A program made the position numbers and the translations under genes. A DNA stretch of 42,135 bases from DATDVL01 sp035290025 (GTDB lineage: Archaea; Nanobdellota; Nanobdellia; SCGC-AAA011-G17; DATDVL01), in the NCBI GenBank assembly GCA_035290025.1, contig DATDVL010000031.1, forward strand, positions 1-42,135. The letters are read 5' to 3'. The first letter of the stretch is position 1. Each line of letters begins with the position of its first letter. This document shows positions 32,793-40,636 of this stretch, in pieces. The notes under the pieces are model-generated. The model saw nothing but the letters and a program-made list of their open reading frames with translations, did not search any database and was not told the origin of the DNA.

Positions 32793-33837
32793 AAGCACAT
32801 GATTGAATATGACTTTTTATACTTTTCCCGATTACTTCGCCTAGCTTTACTGGTACGGCATTACCAATATGTCTTCCAATTTTATTGAACGAGATTTCTT
32901 TGTTTTCTTCAATGAAACTATAATCTTCAGGAAATGTTTGTAAAATTGCTCCTTCCCTTAAAGAAATAGCTCTATTCTGCTCTGGATGACCAAATCTACC
33001 AGTACCATAGCTATAAAATTGAGTTGTAATCGTTGGAGATGGTTTATCCCAAGACATTCTACCATAAACAGCTTTGTAAGTAGCACCCCCTTTCTTTTTG
33101 TGACAATTCAGTCTTATTTTTTTATCCCAGTCTAACCAAGAACCACCTGGTTTAGAACTCTTAATCCTTATCTTATTTATAGGGCTTAATTTCCATGATC
33201 TGTGTAACATATCTTTTTTGTGAATTCCCCCATCAGATATCTTTGATAAATGCCCGATTTTTTCTTTAACTGAGATATAACTGCCTGGTTTATGTGTCTC
33301 TTCAATAAATTTAATCTCGCTTTTATTAGAAGCAAGTAGGAGTAATCTTTTTCTCATTTGGGGGATACCATAACGAGGGCAATAAGCAATTTTATAATTT
33401 ACATTGTAACCTTCTTCTTTCAATCCTTTGAGGAAATCTTCAAATATTTTATAATTCCTTAGTTGAGTAACGTTTTCCATTGAAACAATATCGGGCTTTG
33501 ACTCTTTTATGATCCTTAAAAAGTGATAAAGTAAATTCCATCTTGGGTCTTTTTCCCTATTTCTAATTTTTTTTGTATGTTGTGAGAATGTTTGACATGG
33601 AGCACAACCTACAAGAATTTTAACTGAATCTTTAGGATATAATTTATTGATTTCTTCTCCAGTAACATGAGTTATATCTTTTTCAATAAAAATGGCTTTA
33701 TTGTTATGTTCATAAGCATATTTACATGACACATCAGAATCAATTCCTGCAACAACTTTAATTCCAGCTAACTCAAGTCCATGAGTTAATCCCCCAACAC
33801 CACAGAATAAGTCAATAGCTGAAACGCTTTTATTCAT
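32782..33837 (-). CDS. DNA (cytosine-5) methyltransferase
   Basis: A 351-residue C5 methyltransferase. Motif I is AIDLFCGVGGLTHGLELAGI, motif IV is VGCAPCQTFSQHT with the catalytic Cys, motif VI is VSMENV, motif VIII is YGIPQMRKRLLLLA, motif IX region is LREGAILQTFPEDYSF and motif X is IGNAVPVKLGEVIGKSI. The target-recognition part, about 200-270, is short and basic (LNCHKKKGGATYKAVYGRM). No C5-specific restriction enzyme is next to it; the next gene, overlapping its end, is the GHKL-TIR protein. The promoter has a TATA-like GCATTTAAATAG on the minus strand at 33859-33870. Confidence 0.93.
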   Translation of the reverse strand: MNKSVSAIDLFCGVGGLTHGLELAGIKVVAGIDSDVSCKYAYEHNNKAIFIEKDITHVTGEEINKLYPKDSVKILVGCAPCQTFSQHTKKIRNREKDPRWNLLYHFLRIIKESKPDIVSMENVTQLRNYKIFEDFLKGLKEEGYNVNYKIAYCPRYGIPQMRKRLLLLASNKSEIKFIEETHKPGSYISVKEKIGHLSKISDGGIHKKDMLHRSWKLSPINKIRIKSSKPGGSWLDWDKKIRLNCHKKKGGATYKAVYGRMSWDKPSPTITTQFYSYGTGRFGHPEQNRAISLREGAILQTFPEDYSFIEENKEISFNKIGRHIGNAVPVKLGEVIGKSIKSHIQSCAYDK

Positions 33838-33881
33838 AGTCTTATTAAGAATAAAGGCTATTTAAATGCATCGATTTAAGG

Positions 33882-33898
33882 GGCTTTGCATGTTTAAC
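33882..33898 (+). repeat. Internal IS end, degenerate copy of the terminal repeat
   Basis: GGCTTTGCATGTTTAAC: its first nine bases equal those of the outer ends, with partial match after that (TTWA). It would be the left end of a stand-alone IS from 33882 to 34972. The 9 bases before it (GATTTAAGG) do not match GAAACCAGC, so the IS did not enter this site on its own. Confidence 0.65.
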
Positions 33899-33910
33899 GT
33901 CTTTAGAAAG

Positions 33911-33941
33911 ACTTATATATACATAAGTCTTATACTTATGT
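33911..33941 (+). promoter_or_regulatory. Transposase promoter and operator-like inverted repeat
   Basis: ACTTATATAT (TATA) at 33911-33920 is followed by the perfect inverted repeat ACATAAGT-cttat-ACTTATGT at 33921-33941, ending two bases before the ATG. A repressor bound here would cover the start site. The same ACATAAGT is found at the wHTH promoter. Confidence 0.5.
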
Positions 33942-33943
33942 AA

Positions 33944-34951
33944 ATGAATAATTCATCATATATTAAACAGAAGAAAAAGTCTTATCCGCAAGACTGGAAG
34001 GCTTACAACCTGTCTCAAACTAATGAGTTTACACTATTTCAAGATATCTTAGTTGAGCTTCTTGACACTCTCATTGAAGTCAGGCTTCCCGTTCAGGGTA
34101 AGGGTCGTCCTTTCAAGGACTTGAAGGAAATGCTGTTCTGTTGCGTTTTGAGAGCCTATTTTGGGAAGTCCAGCAGGAGATCAGTTTCCTTCTTGGATCA
34201 CGCCGTAGCGAAGAGTTACATCAAGAAGAAGCCGCACTTCAATACCCTGCTTAATTATTACAAGGAACCTGAACTGATGAAAATACTCAAGCACCTGATA
34301 GAACAGTCAGGAGCGCCACTCAAGGAAGTAGAGCAGGACTTTACTATTGACGCTTCAGGCTTTAGCACATCACTGTTCGGAAGATGGTTTAATGTTCAAG
34401 CAGCTAGCAACAGCAAGAAGAGGATTTACAAGAAGGCACACGTAACGTCAGGAGTAAAGACAAATATCATCACTGCTATTGAAGTCACGCCAGGCTATTA
34501 TGCCGACTCTCCAGAATTTCAGGAACTTATCAAAATAACATCCAAAACCTTTGAAATGAAGGAGATATCAGCAGACAAAGGCTACCTCTCACGAGACAAC
34601 ATGGACGCCGCCTCACGACTGGGAGCAGTGCCTTATATCGTCTTCAAGAAGAATTCTACAGGAAAGGCGAAAGGATCATACGTGTGGATGCGGATGAAAA
34701 AATACTTCGATGAACACAACGAAGAATTTCTACAGCACTACCATAAGCGCAGCAATGCCGAGACAGTCTTCCATATGATCAAGAGAAAGTTTGGACAAGC
34801 ACTCAACAGCCGCTCAGAGACGGGTCAGTTTAACGAGATATTGTGCAAGGCATTATGCCATAACATCTGCGTCCTCATCCAAGAGATGTACGAACTCGGC
34901 ATAAATCCAGAATTTATTAAATGTGCAAAAATAGCAGTCACACGCCAATAG
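33944..34951 (+). CDS. IS5-family DDE transposase
   Basis: A 335-residue transposase. The catalytic triad is visible as DFTIDASGFS (D136), EISADKGYLSRDN (D211) and the helix HKRSNAETVFHMIKRKFG (E273). The N-terminal 125 residues (KGRPFKDLKEMLFCCVLRAYFGKSSR) hold the DNA-binding helices common in IS5 relatives. It is complete, with no frameshift, so may be active. It would act in trans on the ends at 28346 and 34972. The ATG follows a strong TATA box and operator-like repeat. Confidence 0.9.
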   Translation: MNNSSYIKQKKKSYPQDWKAYNLSQTNEFTLFQDILVELLDTLIEVRLPVQGKGRPFKDLKEMLFCCVLRAYFGKSSRRSVSFLDHAVAKSYIKKKPHFNTLLNYYKEPELMKILKHLIEQSGAPLKEVEQDFTIDASGFSTSLFGRWFNVQAASNSKKRIYKKAHVTSGVKTNIITAIEVTPGYYADSPEFQELIKITSKTFEMKEISADKGYLSRDNMDAASRLGAVPYIVFKKNSTGKAKGSYVWMRMKKYFDEHNEEFLQHYHKRSNAETVFHMIKRKFGQALNSRSETGQFNEILCKALCHNICVLIQEMYELGINPEFIKCAKIAVTRQ

Positions 34952-34957
34952 GACTAA

Positions 34958-34972
34958 TTAATGTGCAAAGCC
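34958..34972 (-). repeat. Right terminal inverted repeat of the mobile element
   Basis: TTAATGTGCAAAGCC, exact reverse complement of the left end at 28346-28360. A further inward copy, TTAAATGTGCA, is at 34917-34927 within the transposase 3' end. Confidence 0.9.
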
Positions 34973-34981
34973 GAAACCAGC
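34973..34981 (+). repeat. Right copy of 9-bp target-site duplication
   Basis: GAAACCAGC, identical to 28337-28345. It is followed directly by TAA, the stop codon the interrupted gene would have used, then by the TATA box of the VWA operon. Confidence 0.88.
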
Positions 34982-34985
34982 TAAA

Positions 34986-34996
34986 ACTATATAAAC
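34986..34996 (+). promoter_or_regulatory. TATA box for the VWA/MoxR cluster
   Basis: ACTATATAAAC lies 21 bases before the ATG at 35018 and four bases after the target duplication, so the element landed just short of this promoter. Confidence 0.5.
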
Positions 34997-35017
34997 TTCT
35001 AAACAAAAAAAGTTTAC

Positions 35018-36829
35018 ATGCCATTTCCGATTGGGTGGGACAACAGTATAGGAATGTACGCCTTTCTCAGCTTAGTACCCTTTCTCATCCTTTACCTCAT
35101 CAGACCGAAGCCGACAACGATGGACATACCCAGCCTCATGTTCTTCATGCGCGCAGACAACGCCAGCAAACACCGATCATTCCTTAAAATATTACGCCTC
35201 GACTGGCTATTCTGGCTACAACTAGCAACCATCCTCCTCCTATCAGCAAGCATCATGATGCCCTACCTCTCCGCAAACATGGACACGGTCTCCGACACCC
35301 TCGTCTTCGTCATCGACGCAAGCGCAAGCACCCAAGTACAAGAAAATGGCAAAACACGATTCGAAAAAATAATTCAACAAGCAGAAGAACTCTTAGCAAA
35401 AGACAACACTATCATCCTCGTCAAAGGAAGCGCAGTCATAGGCATAAGAAACAAAGGAGCAACCGAAGCACGAGCATACCTCCAAAGAATACAACCATCA
35501 GATACCAAATCAAAAATAGGCGACGCCATACTTCTCGGAGGAGAATTATTACACGAACAGCAAGGAAGGATCATAGCCATCAGCGACTTCATCAACACGG
35601 AAGGAACACCACCGCTCATAGCAAAAAACATTCTCGCCAGCAGAGGCATCACCGTAGACTTCATCGACATCAAAGAACAAAACCATGAAAACTACGGCAT
35701 TATCGACGCAACCATCGACGACACAGAAACAAGAATAAGCATAAAAAATTATCAACCCGAAGGAAAAACCATCAACCTCGACATCAACGGCAACAGCAAA
35801 AGTATCTTCGTTGAAGGAAAAAGCATAGAAACCTACAATTTTCCCACACCAACAGGAGTCAACACTATCACCATCAAAAACAACGATGATCTAGCAGTCG
35901 ACAACACCTTCACCATCATCGGGCCACAAGAAAAAACAACCCGCGTAGCACTCATCAGCAACAGCCCATCACCATTCTTAACAGCAGCACTCCAGTCTAT
36001 ACCCAGAACAGATGTTGACCTGTACGAACCGCCCATCTTCCCCGATGACCACTATGAAATTTATATTATACAAGGGGTCACACCTGACAAACTTATCACG
36101 GGGAGCATTACCAGCATCAAAGATATTATCAGTGAAGGAGCAGCACTCGTCATCTACGCAGACCAAACAACACGAAACATAGACTTTGCAGAATTACAAC
36201 CTGTAGGACTACAAAGCTACAGCGAAGAAGGACAGCGCATAGTTATTGACAACTTAAACAGCATCACCAAAGACACAGACTTCGGAAGCACAACCGGCTA
36301 CTACAAAGGAAGAATATTAGAAAACAGCATCAGCCTCGCCAGCATCAACAACAACAGCATTATCACCACCAAAAATTACGAAAAAGGAAAAATATTCTAC
36401 TATGGACTACTCGACGAAACAGCAGACTTCAAACTCAGCCCGAACTACCCACTCTTCTGGAAAAACACTATCAATTACTTAACGAACCAACAAGACTTAC
36501 GAACACTCAACAAAAAAACAGGAGAACTCATCATCTTTGAAGAACCTACCACTGTGAAAACACCCACCACCACTACCACAACCACAACACTCTACCTAGA
36601 AAAAACAGGTATTTACACCTACCAAGGACAAAGCATCAGCGCAAACCTCCTCAGTGACGCAGAAAGCAATATTAATGGGGAAGAAAACACAGAAGAAAAA
36701 AATAATGATTTCCACCTTGAACCCGTACAAGAAGAAGTACACCTCCCTCTAGAAAATTATTTGCTTATCATCATCATCCTATTCTTCATTGCAGAGACTA
36801 TTATCATCAAACAACGAGGAGAACTATAA
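35018..36829 (+). CDS. Membrane VWA-domain protein (BatA-like)
   Basis: A 603-residue protein. The N-terminal aerotolerance-type membrane region (SIGMYAFLSLVPFLILYLIR, then LDWLFWLQLATILLLSASIM) is followed by a VWA domain with the metal-binding DxSxS as LVFVIDASASTQVQENGKT near residue 97. A GATase-like middle, a Thr-rich tract (TTTTTTTT near 525) and a C-terminal membrane helix (ENYLLIIIILFFIAETIIIK) follow. It is first in a cluster with another VWA protein, coiled-coil protein, MoxR and DUF58. In such clusters these proteins form a MoxR-dependent surface or metal-related complex; the exact role is unknown. Confidence 0.82.
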   Translation: MPFPIGWDNSIGMYAFLSLVPFLILYLIRPKPTTMDIPSLMFFMRADNASKHRSFLKILRLDWLFWLQLATILLLSASIMMPYLSANMDTVSDTLVFVIDASASTQVQENGKTRFEKIIQQAEELLAKDNTIILVKGSAVIGIRNKGATEARAYLQRIQPSDTKSKIGDAILLGGELLHEQQGRIIAISDFINTEGTPPLIAKNILASRGITVDFIDIKEQNHENYGIIDATIDDTETRISIKNYQPEGKTINLDINGNSKSIFVEGKSIETYNFPTPTGVNTITIKNNDDLAVDNTFTIIGPQEKTTRVALISNSPSPFLTAALQSIPRTDVDLYEPPIFPDDHYEIYIIQGVTPDKLITGSITSIKDIISEGAALVIYADQTTRNIDFAELQPVGLQSYSEEGQRIVIDNLNSITKDTDFGSTTGYYKGRILENSISLASINNNSIITTKNYEKGKIFYYGLLDETADFKLSPNYPLFWKNTINYLTNQQDLRTLNKKTGELIIFEEPTTVKTPTTTTTTTTLYLEKTGIYTYQGQSISANLLSDAESNINGEENTEEKNNDFHLEPVQEEVHLPLENYLLIIIILFFIAETIIIKQRGEL

Positions 36830-39268
36830 ATGATAGACCTCACAACACTCAGTTTTGAACGACCATGGGTCCTGCTCTTAATTATACCCATGTTCATATT
36901 CTACCTTTATTACATCAATAAGAATATTACCAGACAAGAACACCTCCCACGAGGAAGCAGAGCACTCATCATCCTCACCAAAACAATTATCACAGGACTA
37001 TTACTCCTCGCCTTAAGCGGACCGCACACCTATGAACAAGATGTTACAACAGGAGACCCCACCGTAACCATCCTTATTGACAACTCCAGTTCCATGCACC
37101 TATTTAATCAAGAAGAAATAACCACCCTTGAAGAAAACCTGCAAGACCTCGTAGAAGTACACACCACACACTTAGGGACTAGCAGTACTAGCAATATTGG
37201 CGACAGCGTCCTCAACAGCCTAGAACACGGAGGAAGCATACTCCTCATCAGCGACGGCAACAACAACTACGGAACAACCCTTAGTGACGTGGCACTACAA
37301 GCAGCAAAGATTAATACCAGTATCAACACTCTGGCATTAACAACCATCAACCGAGACAGCAGCATCAGCATCATAGGACCAGACAAAGTAAGTAGCGAAG
37401 TAGAAGCCATCTTCAAAATAATCATACAAAGCACACAACCAGAACAAGCACGACACATCACCATAACCCTCGACGGAGAAACCATCCTTGACGAAAACAC
37501 AAAACAAAAAGAATTCATCATCAGCAAAGTATTCTTCGAAGGCTACCACACACTCACCGCAAGCATAGCAGAATCAGACTACTTCCCAGAAAATAATATC
37601 TACTACAAAAACGTCAAAGTCATCCCAAAACCTGTCATTGTCTACTACACACAAAAAGAATCACCACTCACACCACTCCTCACGAAACTCTACCAAGTAC
37701 ACACCTTCAACAATCTAGAAACCCTACCACCAGAAACACTAGCAGTCATCACTAACGACATCCCTGCAGAACAACTTGAAATTTACCAGAGCACACTACG
37801 CACCTTCGTCACCGAAGGCAACGGACTCGCCATGATTGGAGGACAAAACAGCTACGAACAAGGCAACTACCAAGGAAGCAGCATAGAAACACTCTTACCT
37901 GTTATTGTAGGAGCAGCAGAACCAGAAGGAGAAAAAACAAATCTTATCATTGCCATGGACATAAGCAAAAGTACCAGCCAAGCATTCGGAGAAAAACTAG
38001 CAGAAGACGTAGAAAAAGCACTAGCACTGAGCGCGATAGACAATGTTAACGACGAAAGCAACGTAGGATTCATCGCCTTCAATACCCAGCCATATACTGT
38101 CAGCGAACTCACACCCCTCGGACCGAAAAAAGAAGAACTCAAGAAGAAAATACGAAGCCTTATCGACATTGGCAACACGTACATCCCCGTAGGGATACAA
38201 AAAAGTATAAACATGCTTGAAGGAACAACTGGGGGAAAAAATATTGTCATCATCAGCGACGGAAAATCAGGAGGATTCGGACTAGCAGCATCACTTGTAC
38301 AACAAGCAAACGACCAAGGTATCAAAGTATACCTCATCGGCGTCGGTTACGACGAACGACCAACAGACCACGACAAACAAGTAGATTCTTACCGTTACGG
38401 ACAACAATACCTCAAAGATGTCAGCAAATTATCAGGAGGGACCTACTTCCGAGGAAACGAAGCACCCCAACGTATTAACATCTTATTCGGAGACCCAGAA
38501 AGAAACCCAGAACAACGAAGCAGTTACACCATGATACTTCTTGACAAAAACCACTTCATCACCCAAGACCTAGAAAACACACCAGAAATTTACGGCTACA
38601 ACCAAGTACTACCAAAAACAACAGCACGACTCCTCGCAACAACCGACGCAGGAAACCCACTCATCACTGTATGGCGCTACGGACTAGGAAGAATAGCAGC
38701 ACTCACGACCGACGACGGAACAGCCTACGCAGGACAACTCATTAGCAACGAAAACAACATCATTATCACACGCATGATCAATTGGCTCATCGGAGACCCA
38801 GAAAGAAACGTACAACGCTACATAAGCATACCCGATACCTATCTTAACGAAACAACAACTATCACTGCAAAACAAGAAAACATACCTGAAGCAACAGGCA
38901 TAACATTCTACAAAGTAGACAACAACCTCTACCAAGCAACTATTATCCCACAAAACACTGGAATCCAAGAATTACTCGGAGCACGCTACGCGGTCAACTA
39001 CGCACGAGAATACGAAAACATCGGCATCAACCCAGAACTAGAAACTATTAGAAGCATCACCGGAGGTAAAGAATTCCACGCTGACGACCTAGAAGACATC
39101 CTACAAACTATCATCAACCAAAGCAAACAACCCATCGACAAGAAAAACTATTACAGCTGGCTCATCCTAGGGATAGCACTCGCACTCTACATCATAGAAC
39201 TATTCATCAGAAAAATCATTGAAAATAACAAACGCAATAAAACAGCAGTAGCACAGATAAGGATATAA
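36830..39268 (+). CDS. Membrane protein with two VWA domains (BatB-like)
   Basis: An 812-residue protein that starts directly after the previous stop codon. It has two N-terminal helices (PWVLLLIIPMFIFYLYYI, IILTKTIITGLLLLAL), a first VWA with ILIDNSSSMHL (D84), a beta-sandwich-like stretch, a second VWA with IIAMDISKSTSQ (about 375) and a C-terminal helix (SWLILGIALALYIIELFI). Both VWA domains keep the DxSxS metal motif. A GATase1-like section (AMIGGQNSYEQGNYQGSSIE) sits before the second VWA, as in large BatA/B relatives. Probable surface-facing partner of the MoxR ATPase. Confidence 0.83.
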   Translation: MIDLTTLSFERPWVLLLIIPMFIFYLYYINKNITRQEHLPRGSRALIILTKTIITGLLLLALSGPHTYEQDVTTGDPTVTILIDNSSSMHLFNQEEITTLEENLQDLVEVHTTHLGTSSTSNIGDSVLNSLEHGGSILLISDGNNNYGTTLSDVALQAAKINTSINTLALTTINRDSSISIIGPDKVSSEVEAIFKIIIQSTQPEQARHITITLDGETILDENTKQKEFIISKVFFEGYHTLTASIAESDYFPENNIYYKNVKVIPKPVIVYYTQKESPLTPLLTKLYQVHTFNNLETLPPETLAVITNDIPAEQLEIYQSTLRTFVTEGNGLAMIGGQNSYEQGNYQGSSIETLLPVIVGAAEPEGEKTNLIIAMDISKSTSQAFGEKLAEDVEKALALSAIDNVNDESNVGFIAFNTQPYTVSELTPLGPKKEELKKKIRSLIDIGNTYIPVGIQKSINMLEGTTGGKNIVIISDGKSGGFGLAASLVQQANDQGIKVYLIGVGYDERPTDHDKQVDSYRYGQQYLKDVSKLSGGTYFRGNEAPQRINILFGDPERNPEQRSSYTMILLDKNHFITQDLENTPEIYGYNQVLPKTTARLLATTDAGNPLITVWRYGLGRIAALTTDDGTAYAGQLISNENNIIITRMINWLIGDPERNVQRYISIPDTYLNETTTITAKQENIPEATGITFYKVDNNLYQATIIPQNTGIQELLGARYAVNYAREYENIGINPELETIRSITGGKEFHADDLEDILQTIINQSKQPIDKKNYYSWLILGIALALYIIELFIRKIIENNKRNKTAVAQIRI

Positions 39269-39293
39269 ACAAAAACATGGAACAAAAGAAAAA

Positions 39294-39860
39294 ATGAACC
39301 CCATCAAGAAATTCCTCATCCAACGACGACTCAAAAAGTTAGAACAATACGAAAAAAAACTGGAAACCATGCATGAACGACAAGCAGAACAAAAAACTAA
39401 AACCACACCGCCAGCAATAAAAGAACTCCGACAAGGCATCAAAGGAGATTTCATACAAAAAGATGCTAGTATCAGCATCGTCATCCTCGTTGTCGTATGC
39501 ATCCTCATCATCGTAGGGCTCACACTCCTCTACCAAACAAAATTCAAAACACTCAACACCCAAGTACAAAATAAAATAGCAGAACTCAACTCAGCCTATG
39601 AAACCATCACCAAAAAAGAAAATGAACTACAAGACAAACAATCACGACTCACTATCACAGAAGCAGGAAAAGATGATCTGGAAACACAATACCAAGACGT
39701 AAAAAACGACGTAGCAACATTAGAACAAGACAAAGAACAACTAGAAGAGACTATAGCAACAATCAACCAACAGTTACAACAACTCCAAGAACAAAAAGAA
39801 AGCCTAGAAAAAGAAAACAGAAAACTACGCGACCGCATCGACGATCTAGAAAACCCATGA
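39294..39860 (+). CDS. Membrane-anchored coiled-coil protein
   Basis: A 188-residue protein with a basic N-terminal helix (about 1-45), one membrane helix (ISIVILVVVCILIIVGLTLL, about 60-80) and a long coiled coil (about 90-185; heptads such as LEQDKEQLEETIATI). No enzyme domain. It overlaps the next gene by ATGA and follows the large VWA protein, so a scaffold role within the VWA/MoxR complex is plausible. Not assigned to a named family. Confidence 0.72.
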   Translation: MNPIKKFLIQRRLKKLEQYEKKLETMHERQAEQKTKTTPPAIKELRQGIKGDFIQKDASISIVILVVVCILIIVGLTLLYQTKFKTLNTQVQNKIAELNSAYETITKKENELQDKQSRLTITEAGKDDLETQYQDVKNDVATLEQDKEQLEETIATINQQLQQLQEQKESLEKENRKLRDRIDDLENP

Positions 39861-40636
39861 AAACCATAGAAAAAGCACTAGGAGAATTACGACGAGCATT
39901 ACTTCTCTCACGACTCTATACCATAACCATCAACACCCTACTCACCTTCCTTGTCATTTATTTTATTACTACAATTACTAACCTACCTTGGTACTATAGT
40001 ACCCTACCCACTATCATCGCAGCAATATACTTTACAAGAAAAAACCTGAAAAGCATCAAATACCAAGACGTAGAACAACGCGTACCACTCCTCAAAGAAA
40101 AACTACGAACAGCAGCAGACAACATCAACAAAGATAACATCATCGTCAACCAACTCCACCAAGAAGTCATCAAAGAAATGAAAATGATACGCACGAGCAT
40201 GTTCCTCGCACCACTCCAAAGCACCTACAAAATGGTATTACTTGGTGTCATAGCCTTCGGCATCGTATTCATCGCAGCAATGAACGTACAACTCTTTGAC
40301 GCCAACCTCCTCATCCAAGACCTAGGGAACTACGTCACGGGTAACCAAAAAGATTTAGGAGAAATTGATATTGCGATCCAAGAAGGAGATGACAACATCT
40401 ACGGAGAAGAAAGCATCGTTGATTACGGAAACGAATTCCTCGACCTTGGTATCAACACCGCAGACGGCAATTTAGACTATAATAAACAAAAAGCAGCAAG
40501 CCAACTCAACTTCAACGGACGCTACCCTACTGAAGAAGAACTTCAAGGAAAAGCAGACAGCGCCTACATCGAGAAAAAACTTGCGAAAGACGACGAAGAA
40601 ATAGTCAAGAAATACTTCAACGAAATCAGCAAATAA
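39857..40636 (+). CDS. Unknown membrane protein of the VWA/MoxR cluster
   Basis: A 259-residue protein with two N-terminal membrane helices (TINTLLTFLVIYFITTITNL, then STLPTIIAAIYF), a charged helical segment, a third helix (MVLLGVIAFGIVFIAAMNVQ, about 120-140) and an acidic C-terminal half (EIDIAIQEGDDNIYGEESIV). No family is recognised. It is coupled to the coiled-coil gene by an ATGA overlap and is the last plus gene before a convergent EF-hand gene. Confidence 0.65.
   Translation: MKTIEKALGELRRALLLSRLYTITINTLLTFLVIYFITTITNLPWYYSTLPTIIAAIYFTRKNLKSIKYQDVEQRVPLLKEKLRTAADNINKDNIIVNQLHQEVIKEMKMIRTSMFLAPLQSTYKMVLLGVIAFGIVFIAAMNVQLFDANLLIQDLGNYVTGNQKDLGEIDIAIQEGDDNIYGEESIVDYGNEFLDLGINTADGNLDYNKQKAASQLNFNGRYPTEEELQGKADSAYIEKKLAKDDEEIVKKYFNEISK

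Larger units (their letters stand above)
28346..34972. mobile_element. 6.6-kb transposon carrying a restriction/methylation/TIR defence cargo
   Basis: The element is bounded by perfect 15-bp inverted repeats and flanked by a perfect 9-bp direct repeat. Inside, in order, are an MvaI/BcnI-type endonuclease (+), an SPPY-type DNA methyltransferase (-), a small wHTH (-), a GHKL-TIR protein (-), a cytosine-5 methyltransferase (-) and an IS5-family transposase (+). The cargo is more A/T-rich than the genome around it and lacks the C-over-G strand bias. Both terminal and target repeats are identical between sides, so the insertion should be recent. Only one transposase gene is present, at the right end. 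Confidence 0.88.
33882..34972 (+). mobile_element. IS5-family (IS903-like) insertion sequence, right module of the transposon
   Basis: A 1.1-kb unit made of the degenerate left end, the transposase gene and the right terminal repeat. Size, GGCTTTG ends and DDE type agree with the IS903 group. It appears to be the engine that moved the larger 28346-34972 element. Confidence 0.72.
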
